64,000 bases of DNA from Mucispirillum schaedleri ASF457 (GTDB lineage Bacteria > Chrysiogenota > Deferribacteres > Deferribacterales > Mucispirillaceae), in NCBI RefSeq assembly GCF_000487995.2, contig NZ_CP097562.1:927001-991000 (forward strand), given 5' to 3'. Shown here one piece after another: positions 57,331 through 64,000 of this stretch. The translations under genes and the position numbers were made by a program. The stretch's first letter is position 1; every line of letters begins with the position of its first letter. The notes below the pieces were generated by a model that was given only the letters and a program-made list of their open reading frames with translations, did no database searches and was not told the DNA's origin.

Positions 57331-57426
57331 AAAGTATCTAATAAAAAAGATAATTTAAAAATATTATATGCTTATGTAACATATATAATTTAGATTTTTC
57401 GCCTTTAAAATCAGGCTCAAAATGAC
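57310..57426. repeat. Palindromic intergenic repeat (family B, copy 4)
   Basis: TCATCCTGAGCCTGAT...AAAGTATCTAA and TTTAGATTTTTCGCC...TCAGGCTCAAAATGA form inverted arms around an AT-rich centre. It directly abuts the family C hairpin element. Confidence 0.65.
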
Positions 57427-57467
57427 ATAATTGTAATAGTTTTATTGTTCACATAGTTATCGCTGCA

Positions 57468-57500
57468 TAATGTCTATTCTGAGCGAAGCGAAGAATCTAT
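57468..57500. repeat. REP-like palindrome
   Basis: GTCTATTCTGAGCGAAGCGAAGAATCT is a short hairpin-forming sequence of a type common in bacterial intergenic DNA. Confidence 0.55.
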
Positions 57501-57938
57501 TACTAATTAGTTACACAAACTTATTATTATATAATTATTCTTAATCTCTTAAAAATGGAAGAAACTTAAACTTTCTTTAAGGCAGTAGCTCATCCTTAGC
57601 CTGCTTGCATGTCTTGATGAGCCTGAAATATATCAAAGTATGAATTTGTTTACTTTAAAATTCTCTTGCTGTATTCATTATATAGAATTAGTCTGAATTT
57701 TTGAGTAAGTCCATTCTCTCAAAAATAAATAATGGACTGTCTGTTTTAGGCAAAAGCGAAGAAGCTGAACTTAAAATTACAAATTTTCAAAACATATTAT
57801 TGTAATCTATACAAAAAAAAGCAGTGATTTTGCTTAAAAATCATTAAATATAAAAATTTTTCTTGTATTTCTATGAAAAACATATATAAGTAATAGTTTA
57901 TTGTACAATTATATATATATTGCATAGGAGATATAATT

Positions 57939-59396
57939 ATGTCTATTCGTGTTCGCTTTGCTCCAAGCCCTACAGGGCATATACATGTAGGTAATGTTAG
58001 AACAGCTCTTTTTAACTATTTATTTGCAAGAAGTCAGGGTGGTAAATTTATACTTCGCATTGAAGATACAGATTTGGAAAGGTCTAGTCTTGAAAGTGAA
58101 GAGCTTATATATGAAGATTTGGAGTGGCTTGGGCTTGACTATGATGAAGGTCCTAAAAAAGGCGGCGAATATGGTCCATACCGTCAGACAGAAAGATTTG
58201 ACATATATAATAAATATGCTGAAAAATTAATGGAAGATGGCTTTGCTTATAAATGTTTCTGCACAAAAGAAGAGCTTGATGCAGAAAGAGAAAAAGCTCA
58301 AAAAGAAGGCAGAGCATATATATATAATGGTAAATGTGCTAATCTAACTAAGGAAGAGACAGCAGAAAGAGAAGCAAGGGGCGAAAAAGCATCTATTAGA
58401 TTTCGTGCATTTAAACCAGCAGTTATGGTGCATGATATGATACATGGAGATATTGAGTTTCCTACAAATGCTTTTGGCGATTTTATTATTATCCGCCCAG
58501 ACGGTACACCAATTTACAACTATGTTGTTGTAATAGATGATGCATTAATGAAGATAACTCATGTTATAAGGGGAGACGACCACTTGTCAAATACACCAAA
58601 ACAGGCTTTAATATATGAAGCAATAGGTGAAAAATCACCTGTATTTGCCCATATTCCTATGATTTTAGGTCCAGACCATGCAAAACTTTCTAAAAGACAT
58701 GGAAATACAAGTGTAGAAGAATTTAGAAAAGCAGGATATTTAAAAGAAGCTATGATTAACTATATGTCTCTTCTTTCATGGAGTTCAGATGATGAAAGAG
58801 AGCTTTTTACAATAGATGAATTAAAAGAAAAATTTTCTATGAATAGAGTTTCAAAAAGTGCTGCTGTATTTGATTTTGATAAATTAAAATGGATGAATGG
58901 AATATATATTCGCAGCAAAGATATTTCTGAATTGTTAGAGCTTTGCAAACCATATATAATTTCCAGCGGTCTTGCAGACGAAAAATATATATGCGAAAAT
59001 AAGGCAAAAATGGAAGCTATGCTTTTATCTGTTCGTGATAATTTTACACTTTTAAGCGATGCACCAGAATATTTACAGATATATTTTAAACTGCCTGATG
59101 AAATAACTGAAGAAGCAAAAGAAATACTTGCTCTTCCTACATCAAAAGGTGTGCTTGATTTATTTCTTTCAAAAACAGCAGGTAAAGAGTATCTTGATTT
59201 AGAAAGCTATAAAGCAGTAATGAAAGAAATACAAAAAGAAACAGGGACAAAAGGCAGACCATTATATATGGCAGTCCGTTCTGGTGTTACAAGAAGCACA
59301 AAAGGTCCTGAAATGGATAGTGTGGCAACACTTCTTTCATGTGATGAGCTTACAAAAAGAATAACTGAAACAATGAAGCGTGCAGGACTTTTATAG
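57939..59396 (+). CDS. gltX: Glutamyl-tRNA synthetase
   Basis: A 485-residue class I synthetase charging tRNA-Glu. The HIGH-type motif is RFAPSPTGHIHVGNVRTALFNYLFAR near residue 10, and KMSKS occurs as KLSKRHGNTSVEEF near residue 250. The C-terminal helical anticodon-binding domain is complete. A strong AGGAGATATAATT site precedes the ATG. It opens a plus-strand operon with der and the SMR gene immediately to the right of the candidate origin. Confidence 0.96.
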   Translation: MSIRVRFAPSPTGHIHVGNVRTALFNYLFARSQGGKFILRIEDTDLERSSLESEELIYEDLEWLGLDYDEGPKKGGEYGPYRQTERFDIYNKYAEKLMEDGFAYKCFCTKEELDAEREKAQKEGRAYIYNGKCANLTKEETAEREARGEKASIRFRAFKPAVMVHDMIHGDIEFPTNAFGDFIIIRPDGTPIYNYVVVIDDALMKITHVIRGDDHLSNTPKQALIYEAIGEKSPVFAHIPMILGPDHAKLSKRHGNTSVEEFRKAGYLKEAMINYMSLLSWSSDDERELFTIDELKEKFSMNRVSKSAAVFDFDKLKWMNGIYIRSKDISELLELCKPYIISSGLADEKYICENKAKMEAMLLSVRDNFTLLSDAPEYLQIYFKLPDEITEEAKEILALPTSKGVLDLFLSKTAGKEYLDLESYKAVMKEIQKETGTKGRPLYMAVRSGVTRSTKGPEMDSVATLLSCDELTKRITETMKRAGLL

Positions 59397-59397
59397 A

Positions 59398-60741
59398 ATG
59401 TTTAATTTAGGTATTATAGGCAGACCAAATGTAGGAAAATCCACCCTGTTTAATAGAATTGCAGGCAGAAGGATTGCCATAACTGATGATATGCCCGGAG
59501 TTACAAGAGACAGGATAGAAGTAGAAACTTCATGGCTTGATAAAGATTTTAAACTTGTGGATACTGCCGGATTTGATTTGCAGGCTGATGTTTTAAAAAA
59601 AGAAATGCAGGAGCAGTTTTTTAAGGCTATAGAAGAAGCCGACTTTTTAATATTAGTTGTAGATGCATCTGTTGGACTGCATGCACTTGATGAAATAGTA
59701 TGCGATATGCTTAGAAAATGCGGCAAACCTTTTATTATAGCAGTGAATAAGGCAGACAGTAATGCTAGAGAACAGGCAATAAATGAATTTTATAAGTTTG
59801 GTGATGTTGAGATTTTTCCAATAAGTGCACTGCATGGCAGAAATGTAGATGATATTCTTGACTATATCTATACCTATATACCTGAAAAGGAAGAGACAGC
59901 TGAAAAAGGTAGTAATGAAGATGAACGAATAAAAATTGCAGTTGCAGGCAGACCAAATGTTGGTAAATCAAGCCTTTTAAATGCATGGCTTGGTGAAGAC
60001 AGGGTGATTGTTACACCACTTGCAGGCACTACAAGAGACAGTATTGATGTATATTTTACATATAAAAATGATAAATATATTATAACTGATACAGCAGGTA
60101 TTCGCAAAAAATCTGTAATGTTTAAAGACACTATTGAAAAGTATGGATATTACAGGTCAATAGATGCAGTAAAGGAAGCAGATGTAGTTGTGGCTGTGAT
60201 TGACGGTGCTGATGGACTTAATGAAAGAGATGTAAAAGTAATCAGTGATGCATGGGAAGCAGGGAAGCCTGTTGTGATTGCAGTTAATAAATGGGATATT
60301 GCTGGCAAAGATGAAAAGGCAGTGAAAAATTTTAAAAGAACACTTGCTGAAAAACTGCAGTTTTTAGCAAACCCGCCATTAATATTTATCTCTGCAAAAA
60401 CTGGAAAAAACTGTGAAAAAATATTTGATGCAGTAAAAAAACTTTATCTTGAATATAATAAACGAGTGCCTACACATGCAGTAAATGAAGTATTAAGAAA
60501 AGCTCTTGAAAGACACCAGCCCCCTGTTGTAGGCACAAGAAGATTAAAATTTTACTATATGACGCAGGTTGCAGCCCGTCCCCCTTATTTTGTAGCTTTT
60601 GTAAATAATCCTCAAGGAGTGCATTTCTCTTATGAAAGATTTTTAGTAAATATGTTAAGAGAAGCATTTGGATTTGACGGTGTACCTGTCCGCTTAAGTA
60701 TAAGAAAAAGAAAAAGCAAATACAGTGACGAAGGAGAATAG
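59398..60741 (+). CDS. der: Ribosome-assembly GTPase Der (EngA)
   Basis: A 447-residue double-GTPase needed for 50S assembly. Two G domains are visible: GRPNVGKSTLFNRI at residues 8-21 with DTAGF and NKAD, and a second GRPNVGKSSLLNAW near residue 186 with DTAGIRKKS and NKWD. A C-terminal KH-like domain follows (VGTRRLKFYYMTQVAARPPYFVAFVN). I start at the ATG at 59398, just past the gltX stop; a GTG reading to 59380 adds only residues encoded within gltX. Confidence 0.95.
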   Translation: MFNLGIIGRPNVGKSTLFNRIAGRRIAITDDMPGVTRDRIEVETSWLDKDFKLVDTAGFDLQADVLKKEMQEQFFKAIEEADFLILVVDASVGLHALDEIVCDMLRKCGKPFIIAVNKADSNAREQAINEFYKFGDVEIFPISALHGRNVDDILDYIYTYIPEKEETAEKGSNEDERIKIAVAGRPNVGKSSLLNAWLGEDRVIVTPLAGTTRDSIDVYFTYKNDKYIITDTAGIRKKSVMFKDTIEKYGYYRSIDAVKEADVVVAVIDGADGLNERDVKVISDAWEAGKPVVIAVNKWDIAGKDEKAVKNFKRTLAEKLQFLANPPLIFISAKTGKNCEKIFDAVKKLYLEYNKRVPTHAVNEVLRKALERHQPPVVGTRRLKFYYMTQVAARPPYFVAFVNNPQGVHFSYERFLVNMLREAFGFDGVPVRLSIRKRKSKYSDEGE

Positions 60742-60744
60742 TAT

Positions 60745-61065
60745 ATGAGCTGGGTATATTTAATAATTGCAGGGATTTTTGAAGTAGGCTGGCCTTTAGG
60801 CTTTAAGCTGGCTTCTACATATACAAAATACAGTGTTGTTTTTATTGGTATATCAGTAATATCTATGGCTTTAGGCGGTGTATTTTTATATATTGCTCAA
60901 AAAACTATACCAATAGGTACTGCCTATGTTATATGGACAGGTGTGGGAGCAGCAGGAACATTACTTATAGGCATATTTTTCTTTGGTGACAGCACAGGCT
61001 TTTGGCGTTTGTTTTTTATAACAATGATTATAATAGGTGTTATAGGCACAAAAATAGTGCATTAG
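60745..61065 (+). CDS. Small multidrug resistance family transporter (SugE/Gdx-like)
   Basis: A 106-residue four-helix SMR protein. Conserved features are the membrane Glu in FEVGWPLGFKLA near residue 13 and the Gly/Tyr-rich IPIGTAYVIWTGVGAAGT. The GW at residues 15-16 and the KLA after it fit the guanidinium-exporter (Gdx/SugE) branch rather than the multidrug EmrE branch. It works as a dual-topology dimer. AAGGAGAATAGTAT precedes the ATG. No guanidine riboswitch is apparent upstream. Confidence 0.88.
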   Translation: MSWVYLIIAGIFEVGWPLGFKLASTYTKYSVVFIGISVISMALGGVFLYIAQKTIPIGTAYVIWTGVGAAGTLLIGIFFFGDSTGFWRLFFITMIIIGVIGTKIVH

Positions 61066-61103
61066 ATATTTGAAAATGTAAGATATATAGGATATAAATA
61101 ATA

Positions 61104-61165
61104 GACTCTTTGGTCGCTCTGCTCCCTCAGAGTGACAATTTTTTATCATTGTGAAAACAGCGAAG
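61104..61165. repeat. REP-like palindromic sequences
   Basis: GACTCTTTGGTCGCTCTGCTCCCTCAGAGTGACAA (61104-61138) and AGCGAAGAATCTATAAC (61149-61165) are the inverted halves of a common intergenic palindrome. Confidence 0.55.
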
Positions 61166-61180
61166 AATCTATAACTGATT

Positions 61181-61346
61181 ATTTTTGCATTACAATAAAT
61201 TAAGGTGTGGATATAAGAGCAGATTTCGCAAATTTATTTAATCAAATATAAAAAATTCATCCGTGAATTTTTTATTTAGCGCAAACAAGAAGTAAATTCT
61301 TTTGTTTGCTTACTAAAGCAGTTCTTCCTGAACTGAGTATATATTT
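61181..61346 (+). repeat. 166-bp tandem repeat, unit 1
   Basis: Starts ATTTTTGCATTA, carries AAGGTGTGG and then ATAAGAGCAGATTTCGCAA (ATA in place of the ATG), followed by three hairpins: ATAAAAAATTCA/TGAATTTTTTAT (61248-61275), GCAAACAAGAA/TTCTTTTGTTTGC (61281-61309) and CAGTTC/GAACTG (61319-61335). Confidence 0.92.
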
Positions 61347-61512
61347 ATTTTTGCATTATAATAAATTAAGGTGTGGATATGAGAGCAGATTTCGCAAATT
61401 TGTTTAATCAAATATAAAAAATTCATCCGTGAATTTTTTATTTAGCGCAAACAAGAAATAAATTCTTTTGTTTGCTTACTAAAGCAGTTCTTCCTGAACT
61501 GAGTATATATTT
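61347..61512 (+). repeat. 166-bp tandem repeat, unit 2
   Basis: Same unit with ATG intact, so it encodes the micropeptide MRADFANLFNQI followed by a stop, with AAGGTG in front. The first hairpin, rich in trailing T, follows at once. Only a few bases differ from units 1 and 3. Confidence 0.92.
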
Positions 61513-61678
61513 ATTTTTGCATTATAATAAATTAAGGTGTGGATATGAGAGCAGATTTCGCAAATTTATTTAATCAAATATAAAAAATTCATCCGTGAAT
61601 TTTTTATTTAGCGCAAACAAGAAGTAAATTCTTTTGTTTGCTTACTAAAGCAGTTCTTCCTGAACTGAGTATATATTT
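61513..61678 (+). repeat. 166-bp tandem repeat, unit 3
   Basis: Exactly 166 bp from unit 2. It again encodes MRADFANLFNQI and a stop, then the three hairpins. It is immediately followed by the partial fourth copy that forms the start of the aminotransferase gene. Confidence 0.92.
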
Positions 61679-61710
61679 ATTTTTGCATTATAATAAATTA
61701 AGGTGTGGAT

Positions 61711-63015
61711 ATGAGAGCAGATTTCGCAACAATTGGCAGTGGCTTGACCTACGAAATTAGGAATATTGTAGAGATAGCAAATTTTATGAAATCTAAAGGA
61801 ATGGAGATTTCATGGGAAAATATTGGCGACCCAGTTATGAAAGGGGAACAGGTGCCTGAATGGATTAAAGATGTATTAAAAGAAGTAATTGATGATAATA
61901 TGTCTTTTGCCTACTCACCTACTAAGGGAGTAGATTCTACTAGGGAATATTTAGCCGCTAAAAGAAATGCTCTTGGTGGGGCAAAAATTACAAAAGATGA
62001 TATAATATTTTTTAATGGTCTTGGTGATGCTATTGCAAGAAGCTATTCTGTTATCCGTGTTGATGCCCGTATAATTATGCCTGAGCCAACTTATTCTACC
62101 CATTTTATGGCAGAAGTGGCACATGCATCATTTCCACCAAACACTTATAAAATGAATCCATATAATAACTGGGAGCCAGATTTAGGAGAGCTGGAAAGGA
62201 AAATTAAAAGTGCTCATTCTATCGTTGGTATACTTATTATTAACCCAGATAACCCAACAGGTTATATTTATTCCAAAGAAAAACTACAGGAAATTGTCCG
62301 CATTGCAAAAGAACATAATCTTTTCATTGTAGCAGATGAAATATACCATAATATGACATATAATGGTCAAAAAACACCATATTTGTCAGAAGTTATTGGT
62401 GATGTGCCGGCAATAAGTATGAATTCTCTTTCAAAGGAAGTGCCTTGGCCCGGAGCAAGATGTGCCTGGATTGAAGTATACAACTATGGCAAAGATGCAG
62501 ATTTTGACAAATATATTCAGGCAATCTTTAAACAAAAACAGGCAGAAGTATGCTCTACAACTATGCCGCAGATGGCAATACCAAAACTTATTGAACATAA
62601 AGAATATGCTAAATATCTTCAGACAAGAGTTACTCATTATGAAAAACTTGCAGATATTGCATACAATATATTAAAAGATGTGCCATACATTGTAGTAAAC
62701 AGAAGCAATGGTGCATTTTATTTAAGCATTGTGTTTAATGAAGCAGTATTAAATAATAAGCAGCATTTAGATATGGAAAATAAAGAAGTCCAGAACTATG
62801 TAAACAGGCTTTTAGACAATAATTCAGAGCATGATAAGCGTTTTGCATATAATCTGCTTGGAGCAACAGGAATATGTATAGTTCCGCTTACTTCATTTTT
62901 TACAAATCTGCTTGGTTTCCGTATGACTTTGCTTGAAAAAAATACAGAAAAATTTGAAAGAAATGTTAGAATAATAGCACAAAAGATTGTAGAATATGTA
63001 GAATCAGCTAAATAA
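61711..63015 (+). CDS. PLP-dependent aminotransferase class I/II
   Basis: A 434-residue fold-type I aminotransferase. PLP-site residues are seen in NPDNPTGYIYSKEKL, IVADEIYHNMTY (Asp/Tyr) and the Schiff-base lysine in SMNSLSKEVPWPGARCAW. FRMTLLEKNTEKFERN near the end includes the carboxylate-binding Arg. The preferred substrate cannot be read; AspC/alanine-type aminotransferases are the closest pattern. I start at the ATG at 61711 (AAGGTG upstream), not the GTG six bases earlier. Its first 19 bases and upstream leader are identical to the start of each upstream 166-bp unit. Confidence 0.9.
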   Translation: MRADFATIGSGLTYEIRNIVEIANFMKSKGMEISWENIGDPVMKGEQVPEWIKDVLKEVIDDNMSFAYSPTKGVDSTREYLAAKRNALGGAKITKDDIIFFNGLGDAIARSYSVIRVDARIIMPEPTYSTHFMAEVAHASFPPNTYKMNPYNNWEPDLGELERKIKSAHSIVGILIINPDNPTGYIYSKEKLQEIVRIAKEHNLFIVADEIYHNMTYNGQKTPYLSEVIGDVPAISMNSLSKEVPWPGARCAWIEVYNYGKDADFDKYIQAIFKQKQAEVCSTTMPQMAIPKLIEHKEYAKYLQTRVTHYEKLADIAYNILKDVPYIVVNRSNGAFYLSIVFNEAVLNNKQHLDMENKEVQNYVNRLLDNNSEHDKRFAYNLLGATGICIVPLTSFFTNLLGFRMTLLEKNTEKFERNVRIIAQKIVEYVESAK

Positions 63016-63100
63016 ATATTATAGCTTTTAGATAAATATATAAAAATATTTTAATAATAATATTTAAATTTTAAAAAATTATTAATTTATGTATACTAAA

Positions 63101-63124
63101 AAGCCCCTTTTAAAAAAGGGGCTT
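63101..63124. terminator. Bidirectional terminator between converging genes
   Basis: AAGCCCCTT (63101-63109) pairs with AAGGGGCTT (63116-63124). It serves the aminotransferase gene (plus) and the partial gene on the minus strand, which stops at 63133. Confidence 0.85.
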
Positions 63125-63132
63125 AATTGTTT

Positions 63133-63999
63133 CTATCTTTTTGTAACCGGTATTCTGTAAATAAAATTAAGGCTTATAGTCTGGTCAAACCTTGTACCTA
63201 CTTCATTATCTTCTGTTAAGAATACACCATTTATAAATCCAAATGATAAACTTATACCATTATCAAACTGAAATCCTTTTTTAATATTTATACCTGCATA
63301 GAAAGGCATTCTGAAAAATGGGTCACCTTCAACACTGATAAATATATGGTCATGGTTTAAATACCAGCCTGAAACAAATACAAGCGGCTCTATTTCAAAC
63401 CAGTTTTTCACAGGTATTGTGCCACGCATATATAATCCATGTCCAAAAACAGCACCTTCATTATCTCTATCTACAAAATTATATGATGCCATATAAAGTA
63501 TAGTCAGCCATTTACTATTTATCCCAATTCCCCCTACATAATTTTCAGTAATAGCTGGCGTGCCTGCTGGAAGAGGATATTCATGACCGCCGTTATGCCA
63601 GTAGTGGAGTGCAATATAAGGGGTGAATATATCTGAAACAAAATCAAAGCTGTGAATTAAGCCAACATCAAAACGCTCTCTATGCCTTTCTGTATGCAGC
63701 ATCTGCCAGTTCATATAAACTTCACCCTTGCCACCTTTAAACCATTCTACTGATGCACCATATTCATAATATCCATGGGTCATTTTATCCCCATATTTAT
63801 ATGATTCTGTGCTGTCTGGAATAAGAATATTTGTGTTTGTAGAACGCACAACTGGTGTCATATCCATAAGCGGGTCACGGATAGTTGCAGGCAGGTTGTG
63901 GCCGCCTGTAAGTGTGCCAATACGCAGACTTACATCTTTATTTCCAATTCTTGATGTTATAATTGGAAATACACGCACATTATCAGGAAATTCAAAAGT
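63133..63999 (-). CDS. Beta-rich, probably outer-membrane protein (N-terminal part outside window)
   Basis: The C-terminal ~289 residues of a larger protein, open to the window edge. The sequence is a series of alternating amphipathic strands with aromatic girdles (YYEYGASVEWFKGGKGEVYMNW, FTPYIALHYWHNGGHEYPL, ITENYVGGIGINSKWLTILYMASYNFVD) and ends with FIYRIPVTKR, as in outer-membrane barrel or porin-like proteins. No family recognised. The start is not visible; a GTG at 63978 is internal. Confidence 0.6.
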   Translation of the reverse strand, partial: TFEFPDNVRVFPIITSRIGNKDVSLRIGTLTGGHNLPATIRDPLMDMTPVVRSTNTNILIPDSTESYKYGDKMTHGYYEYGASVEWFKGGKGEVYMNWQMLHTERHRERFDVGLIHSFDFVSDIFTPYIALHYWHNGGHEYPLPAGTPAITENYVGGIGINSKWLTILYMASYNFVDRDNEGAVFGHGLYMRGTIPVKNWFEIEPLVFVSGWYLNHDHIFISVEGDPFFRMPFYAGINIKKGFQFDNGISLSFGFINGVFLTEDNEVGTRFDQTISLNFIYRIPVTKR

Positions 64000-64000
64000 A

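Noticed and set aside
61181-61678. CRISPR-like array
   Set aside because: Units are 166 bp and directly adjacent with no variable spacers, and there are no cas genes. It is a simple tandem duplication.
61205-61715. TGTGGATA strings in each 166-bp unit as DnaA boxes
   Set aside because: They lack the terminal A of the box (TGTGGATAT) and are part of the repeated ribosome-binding leader, so they are probably incidental.

Overview
The window is AT-rich chromosomal DNA of a motile, Gram-negative, respiring bacterium. Outer-membrane lipoproteins, a LolB-like protein beside ispE, and flagellar P/L-ring genes (flgA, flgH) imply two membranes. A membrane pyrophosphatase, succinate dehydrogenase, Tat export and molybdenum-cofactor genes fit anaerobic or microaerobic respiration. 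The combination of gene order, low GC and protein features suggests a member of the Deferribacteres, possibly Mucispirillum-like. That placement is inference, because no search could be run.

Layout. 1-8.9 kb (minus): ftsY, a giant unknown lipoprotein, an unknown protein, a spore-photoproduct-lyase-like radical SAM protein and smc (cut by the window start). 9.1-15.8 kb (plus): TPR protein, LolB-like lipoprotein, ispE, prs, pth, then hppA. 15.8-17.1 kb: repeats and a TetR regulator. 17.2-22.3 kb (plus): Tat genes, moaA, a LarA-like protein, an orphan response regulator and an unknown exported protein. 22.3-23.5 kb: repeat cluster. 23.5-30.1 kb (minus): META-domain lipoprotein, then the MOSC-MogA / holB / ricT / metG / tatD / receiver / uspA run. 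30.3-36.9 kb: small exported protein, a chemoreceptor (minus), and a sigma-54-type flagellar rod/ring operon (lipoprotein, flgF, flgG, flgA, flgH). 37.2-49.6 kb (minus): rpoC, rpoB, rplL, rplJ, rplA, rplK, nusG, secE, tRNA-Trp, rpmG and four tRNAs. 49.8-52.9 kb: small orphan genes, a possible small RNA, and a GIY-YIG protein. 53.1-56.4 kb (minus): sdhCDAB. 56.4-57.9 kb: very AT-rich intergenic region with DnaA-box-like sites, a candidate replication origin, plus repeats. 57.9-63.0 kb (plus): gltX, der, an SMR transporter, and an aminotransferase preceded by a 166-bp tandem array. The right edge holds a partial beta-rich, probably outer-membrane, protein.

The rpoBC/ribosomal/tRNA and sdh blocks run leftward and gltX/der run rightward away from the 56.4-57.1 kb region. 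This is the polarity expected if replication starts there.

The most unusual content is non-coding. (1) A 166-bp tandem array repeats the ribosome-binding site, start codon and first codons of the downstream aminotransferase, each copy followed by hairpins. (2) A dispersed intergenic hairpin family keeps its pairing and TCC-containing loops while the arm sequences change. (3) A roughly 214-bp element with 11-bp terminal inverted repeats occurs three times. Protein-level oddities include an SMC with a reduced hinge, an SPL-family protein without the catalytic cysteine, a LarA-like protein without its cofactor lysine, and a MOSC-MogA fusion.
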